A stretch of DNA of 64,000 bases from Pseudogymnoascus destructans (taxonomy: Eukaryota; Ascomycota; Leotiomycetes; Thelebolales; Thelebolaceae), in NCBI RefSeq assembly GCF_001641265.1, contig NW_020167523.1, positions 558,001 to 622,000 on the forward strand. The letters are read 5' to 3'. A program made the position numbers and the translations under genes. A model generated the notes under the pieces. That model had not been told where the DNA came from. It was given only the letters and a program-made list of their open reading frames with translations, and searched no databases. This document shows, piece after piece, positions 60,650-64,000 of this stretch. The stretch's first letter is position 1, and each line of letters opens with the position of its first letter.

Positions 60650-61086
60650 TGAAAACCAGTCCTCTACTGCTGAAATATCATGAGTTGTAACTCGAAATCG
60701 AGCAATCACTTTCGTTTTAACGACTCGAAAAAGGTTAGAATGGCTTTTTATAAAGCCCTGAAACCAGCGCCATGAAGGCGCTGGTTTCAGTGGTATTTCT
60801 ACCGCCTACAAATGGCTAATTGCTGCAAAAACCATTGCTCTTGATGCCCCTTAACCCGCATGATACGAATCTTCGACATATTTGTATATTGCCTTAATTT
60901 GTACCTCCGAGAGTATCTTATTTTGTCCTCCGCGTTTAGAAATAGGAGGCGATATTGGGGCTTCAGCGGCTTTCAACTTTGCTCGTCAAGTATAGGAATT
61001 AAGCGTCTTCGTATTAACATTATAAATTTGAGCGGCGGTGATTGGCTTTTCGGAAGGGTTCTTGCGGAGGAATTTGAGGGCTTGGT
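60650..61086 (-). pseudogene. Second pogo/Fot1 transposase, N-terminal fragment
   Basis: Read on the minus strand from an ATG at 62069-62067, on the far side of the solo LTR. The phase continues through QALKFLRKNPSEKPITAAQI, then a TGA, AAEAPISPPISKRGGQNKIL, another stop, GASRAMVFAAISHL, a third stop, and KPAPSWRWFQGFIKSHSNLF to THDISAVEDWFS. Three in-frame stops but no frameshift. The order (psq-like HTH, then CENP-B-like HTH with SWRWFQ) identifies a pogo/Fot1 transposase that differs from the one at 48916. The catalytic domain is missing, cut by the gypsy fragment. Confidence 0.8.
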
Positions 61087-62060
61087 TGTCATACTGACAT
61101 TCGTTGCACTCAGTTTGCTATCAAACTCAAGAGCAAACTTGGAAATCTCCTCCTCAAACCTACAAGTCACTATACATATTTTGGCTTATCACACCAACAA
61201 CAAGAGCAATACTACTCAACGATTGCTACAACCATCTATGATTCATTACACGTCATCTCTCCTTAGTTACTGGGCCGATATTACCACATAGCATATCTCT
61301 ACAACCCTCTATGATTCATTACATGACATCACTCATACTACCACATGACATATCTCTACCAACTAGAGGCCTAGGAGCATGAACGATAGCTCTAAAAGCT
61401 CCTATGAACCTCTATGATTCATTACATGTCATCGCTCTTTAGTTACCCACAAGATTGGTTAAGTTATGACATAATTTGTCTATGACATAATTTGTCTATG
61501 ACATAATTTGTCTATGACATAATTTGTCTATGACATAATTTGTCTATGACATAATTTGTCTATAGGGGTACTCTGACCTTGGACCTCCTTTTACTTCCTA
61601 TAGGCTACGAACCTAAGAGATGGTTCTATGGGATTCTCTTACGTCGACTACAGTTACCAAGCCTGGTAAGTCATGGAAAGTCTTGGAAAATGAGAGAACT
61701 ACACTCCTTTAGCATAAATAGGATTGCCCTTTCCTTAAGAAAGGGCAAGCAGACAATACAGTAAATCGACTATCACATACTTCCACGTCTTTTCCAAGCT
61801 TCCAAGCATTCATCTTGTTACTCCTTGTTTCTGAAATGTCAGTGAGGTGTTAACCTCTGACTTACCCCTGAGTTCCCAGACTCAACATTTGTTGCAACTT
61901 GTCTGAACCACTTCACTACATCACACACCTGATTGCTGCGTTGTGGAATAGTCTAAGCTACGACCCTTTGGCTCTTTTTCCTAAGACAGTGTGTTGTCTT
62001 AGTAAATTCATCCCTTCCTTGGGTGGCTAGATTCTCACATCTGGTGCACCCACCACTACA
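61087..62060 (+). repeat. Solo LTR, family alpha, copy C
   Basis: 974 bp, TGTCATACTG to CACCACTACA, nearly identical to copy A (19233-20206), including the six-copy 16-bp array at 61466-61561. The flanking 5-mers are TTGGT (left) and CCGGT (right). They differ at two positions, both C versus T, and the LTR interrupts the first codons of a pogo transposase. It is therefore a genuine insertion whose target duplication has mutated. Confidence 0.9.
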
Positions 62061-62557
62061 CCGGTCCATTATACAGAGCAAAATTATCGCAGGTGCATAG
62101 TTGAGAGTGGGAAACGTATATATTTGGGTGTATATTCATGATTATTATGATTAGTTGTGCTAACCCCGAAGGGAGTTAGCTTACTAAGCACAGTTGACAG
62201 GGTGGGTTGGGAAATATAATCAGCGAAGATGATTTTTTTATTTGTTTTGTTCCGTTTTTGCCCTTTGCGAAATATATTCTAATAAATGCATTGTCTCTTT
62301 CTTCCTGTCACATACAAATTAAAGAGTCGAGTATATATCCCGTGCTTTTTCTTTTGGTACAAGTCAGAAGTATTTGGTACTCACCTGACGAAGCCTCTGT
62401 CAGTGTCGCCTCCCCATACAATCCCTCTACTCAACCGCCATTCAACCCCATTCAACCCCATTCAACCCCATTCAACCCCATTCAACCCCACCACAACAGA
62501 ACTCAGAACAACACACAATTCCCTGATTCCAACGATAATTGTAAACGAAGCACAGAA
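62061..62557. other. RAD6 upstream region with pogo remnant
   Basis: The first 100-150 bp are the presumptive 5' end of the minus-strand pogo element, including the palindromic GCTAACCCCGAAGGGAGTTAGC at 62159-62180. The rest is the RAD6 promoter and 5' UTR. Five perfect copies of TTCAACCCCA lie at 62441-62490, about 70 bp before the start codon. Confidence 0.55.
62441..62490. repeat. 10-bp tandem repeat (TTCAACCCCA), five copies, in the RAD6 leader
   Basis: Perfect head-to-tail units in the probable 5' UTR or core promoter of RAD6. The plus strand lacks G. Confidence 0.9.
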
Positions 62558-63193
62558 ATGTCTACAGCTGCTCGCCGCCGTTTAATGCGCGACTTCAAGG
62601 TAAGCAGGCCCCCTCGGTAAGGTTCGTCGTGTGAGCACGGACTAACTCGCCTCCCCCGCCCCCCAGCGTATGCAAACGGACCCCCCAGCTGGTGTATCTG
62701 CATCGCCTGTCGCCGACAATGTTATGCAATGGTATGTCTCCCCTCAAGAGGATCTGGTGGAATACATGGAACGGGGCACTGATGTGGAATAGGAACGCCG
62801 TCATTATAGGCCCGGCTGACACGCCATTCGAGGACGGTACCTTCAGACTCGTCATGCAGTTCGAGGAGCAATACCCAAACAAACCCCCGCTGGTCAAGTT
62901 CATTAGCCAGATGTTCCATCCGAACGTATATGCGACGGGGGAGCTGTGTCTGGACATCCTGCAGAACAGATGGAGTCCTACATACGATGTTGCCGCTGTG
63001 CTTACCAGCATTCAAAGGTAGGTAACCCCGAACATTATAAAGGAGACAACATGCTTACACAAACCCCAGTCTACTCAACGACCCGAATACCGGCTCGCCC
63101 GCAAATGTCGAGGCGTCGAACCTCTACAAAGACAACAGGAGGGAATACACCAAGCGCGTGCGGGAGACGGTTGAGAAGAGCTGGGAGGATTAA
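62558..63193 (+). CDS. RAD6: Ubiquitin-conjugating enzyme E2, RAD6/UBC2
   Basis: Four exons: 62558-62599, 62667-62731, 62793-63017 and 63070-63193, with introns of 67, 61 and 52 nt. All phases join to give 151 residues, the usual length in filamentous ascomycetes (mus-8, uvsJ). The sequence follows RAD6 almost residue for residue: MSTAARRRLMRDFKRMQTDP, WNAVIIGPADTPFEDGTFRL, QMFHPNVYATGELCLDILQN with the HPN motif and catalytic Cys88, and ANVEASNLYKDNRREYTKRV. It ends WED without the acidic tail of yeast Rad6. With its RING partners (Rad18, Bre1, Ubr1) it ubiquitinates PCNA, histone H2B and N-degron substrates in the nucleus and cytosol. A transposon remnant lies within about 400 bp of its start. 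Confidence 0.97.
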
Positions 63194-64000
63194 CGAACCA
63201 TGGACTGGTGTATGAATGGCATTCGGCGGTGGCGTACAACGGAAAGCTGCATTTCGAGACATGATCTCCGGTTATGGCGCACGTTTGGGAATAAAGACAT
63301 ACCTTTGCGAGCGGTTCCTTTTTCTAGAGTTATTTCACAATAACATGGTCTGATCGTTTAGTTTTGGGGTTTCGTGGCGATAATGCACATTTGATGATAT
63401 TGCAGTGTCCCTTTTTCAGGTGTCTCTGGGAGCGTTGACTTCATTCGAATGTGATTTGGACTTGGTCCAGTGAATATATATGCCGATATAATGGGTCCGG
63501 AACTTTCGGTAGAGGGGCTTGTAGCCATAGACTAAAGATCTCGTGCCTTACCCTAGGGGTGAAGGATAAACTATTCAATATCAGTATAGATGACCAGCCT
63601 CAAATAATGGCCCGCCATATGGATCTTCGGCGTCTTACCATTCGCGTGTATTATGTGCAATATCAGCCATTAGGATCGTCTCAGACCGAAGACCCGTATG
63701 TGACTTCAATCTGCTTAGAACCCCGCGTGGGCCAACAAGGTAATTTATACATCTTAAGACAATCAAAGAAGCCCTAGCATTTCAAGATTCTTCAAGATTC
63801 TTCTGCATGTTTTGCTGTAATCTTGTTTTAAGACAGGTTTACATTCCTCTCTCCGCTTCCCAACACCATAATATAATGCCAAGACACGTGCCCCATTGGG
63901 CCCAGAGTGACACGAAAGCGAATTCGGTGCCACGACCATCTCTATATACCCCAAACAAACACGTCTCGCATTAAATAATCGGCATTGCTACTGCATAGCG
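63194..64000. other. RAD6 3' flank, no gene seen
   Basis: About 800 bp with no convincing coding frame. A direct repeat TTCAAGATTC lies at 63780-63800. The window ends before any further gene can be recognised. Confidence 0.45.

Noticed and set aside
60758..60790. Perfect 14-bp hairpin (CTGAAACCAGCGCC with its complement)
   Set aside because: On the minus strand it is coding sequence of a pogo transposase, KPAPSWRWFQ, whose codons happen to be palindromic. No need for a terminator or structural RNA.

Overview
The window is nuclear DNA of a filamentous ascomycete (Pezizomycotina; class not determinable by eye). Host genes are compact, with introns of about 48-98 nt that have GT..AG ends and CTAAC-type branch sites. 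The protein set (SRF1-like, FOL1, RAD6 ending in WED, CYSTM, PTEN/TEP1, mitochondrial K+/H+ exchange-related) is typical of that group. No prokaryotic, organellar or CRISPR features were seen.

Layout. 1-17 kb is a host gene island: an LSH/DDM1/Irc5-type SNF2 remodeller with an inverted duplicate of its own 3' end downstream, a Mit_KHE1-family mitochondrial protein, an SRF1-like membrane protein, bifunctional HPPK-DHPS (FOL1), a nitronate monooxygenase, a decayed FAD-linked oxidoreductase, a small Ser/Pro-rich protein and a JMJD5-like JmjC protein. 19.2-33.4 kb is a transposon cluster: LTRs of one family in inverted arrangement, a Tc1/mariner element with intact terminal repeats, and a three-layer nest (chromoviral Ty3/gypsy element I, then a gag-only LTR element, then a solo LTR). 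All three insertions in the nest have perfect 5-bp target duplications. 33.4-38.5 kb is a gene-poor stretch with an AT-rich relic and minisatellites. 38.5-48.5 kb is a second host island: a six-exon MFS transporter, a BTB relic, a PTEN phosphatase, a CYSTM protein and a mitochondrial acetoacetyl-CoA thiolase, with striking minisatellites. 48.8-62.2 kb is a second transposon cluster: a pogo/Fot1 element split by a probable solo LTR and by an apparently intact Ty3/gypsy element II, then Tc1/mariner, gypsy and pogo fragments and another solo LTR. RAD6 (four exons) follows at 62.6-63.2 kb.

The most interesting signals are: (i) cysteine-rich genes encoded antisense between the sense genes and the 3' LTR of two different LTR elements, one of them retaining three in-frame introns; (ii) a textbook -1 frameshift heptamer joining gag and pol in the young, intact element II; (iii) a near-identical inverted copy of the remodeller's 3' coding end that could give a hairpin RNA; (iv) a DHPS whose conserved STRP loop reads STAP. 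The host genes do not form one pathway and look like ordinary independent loci between repeat islands.
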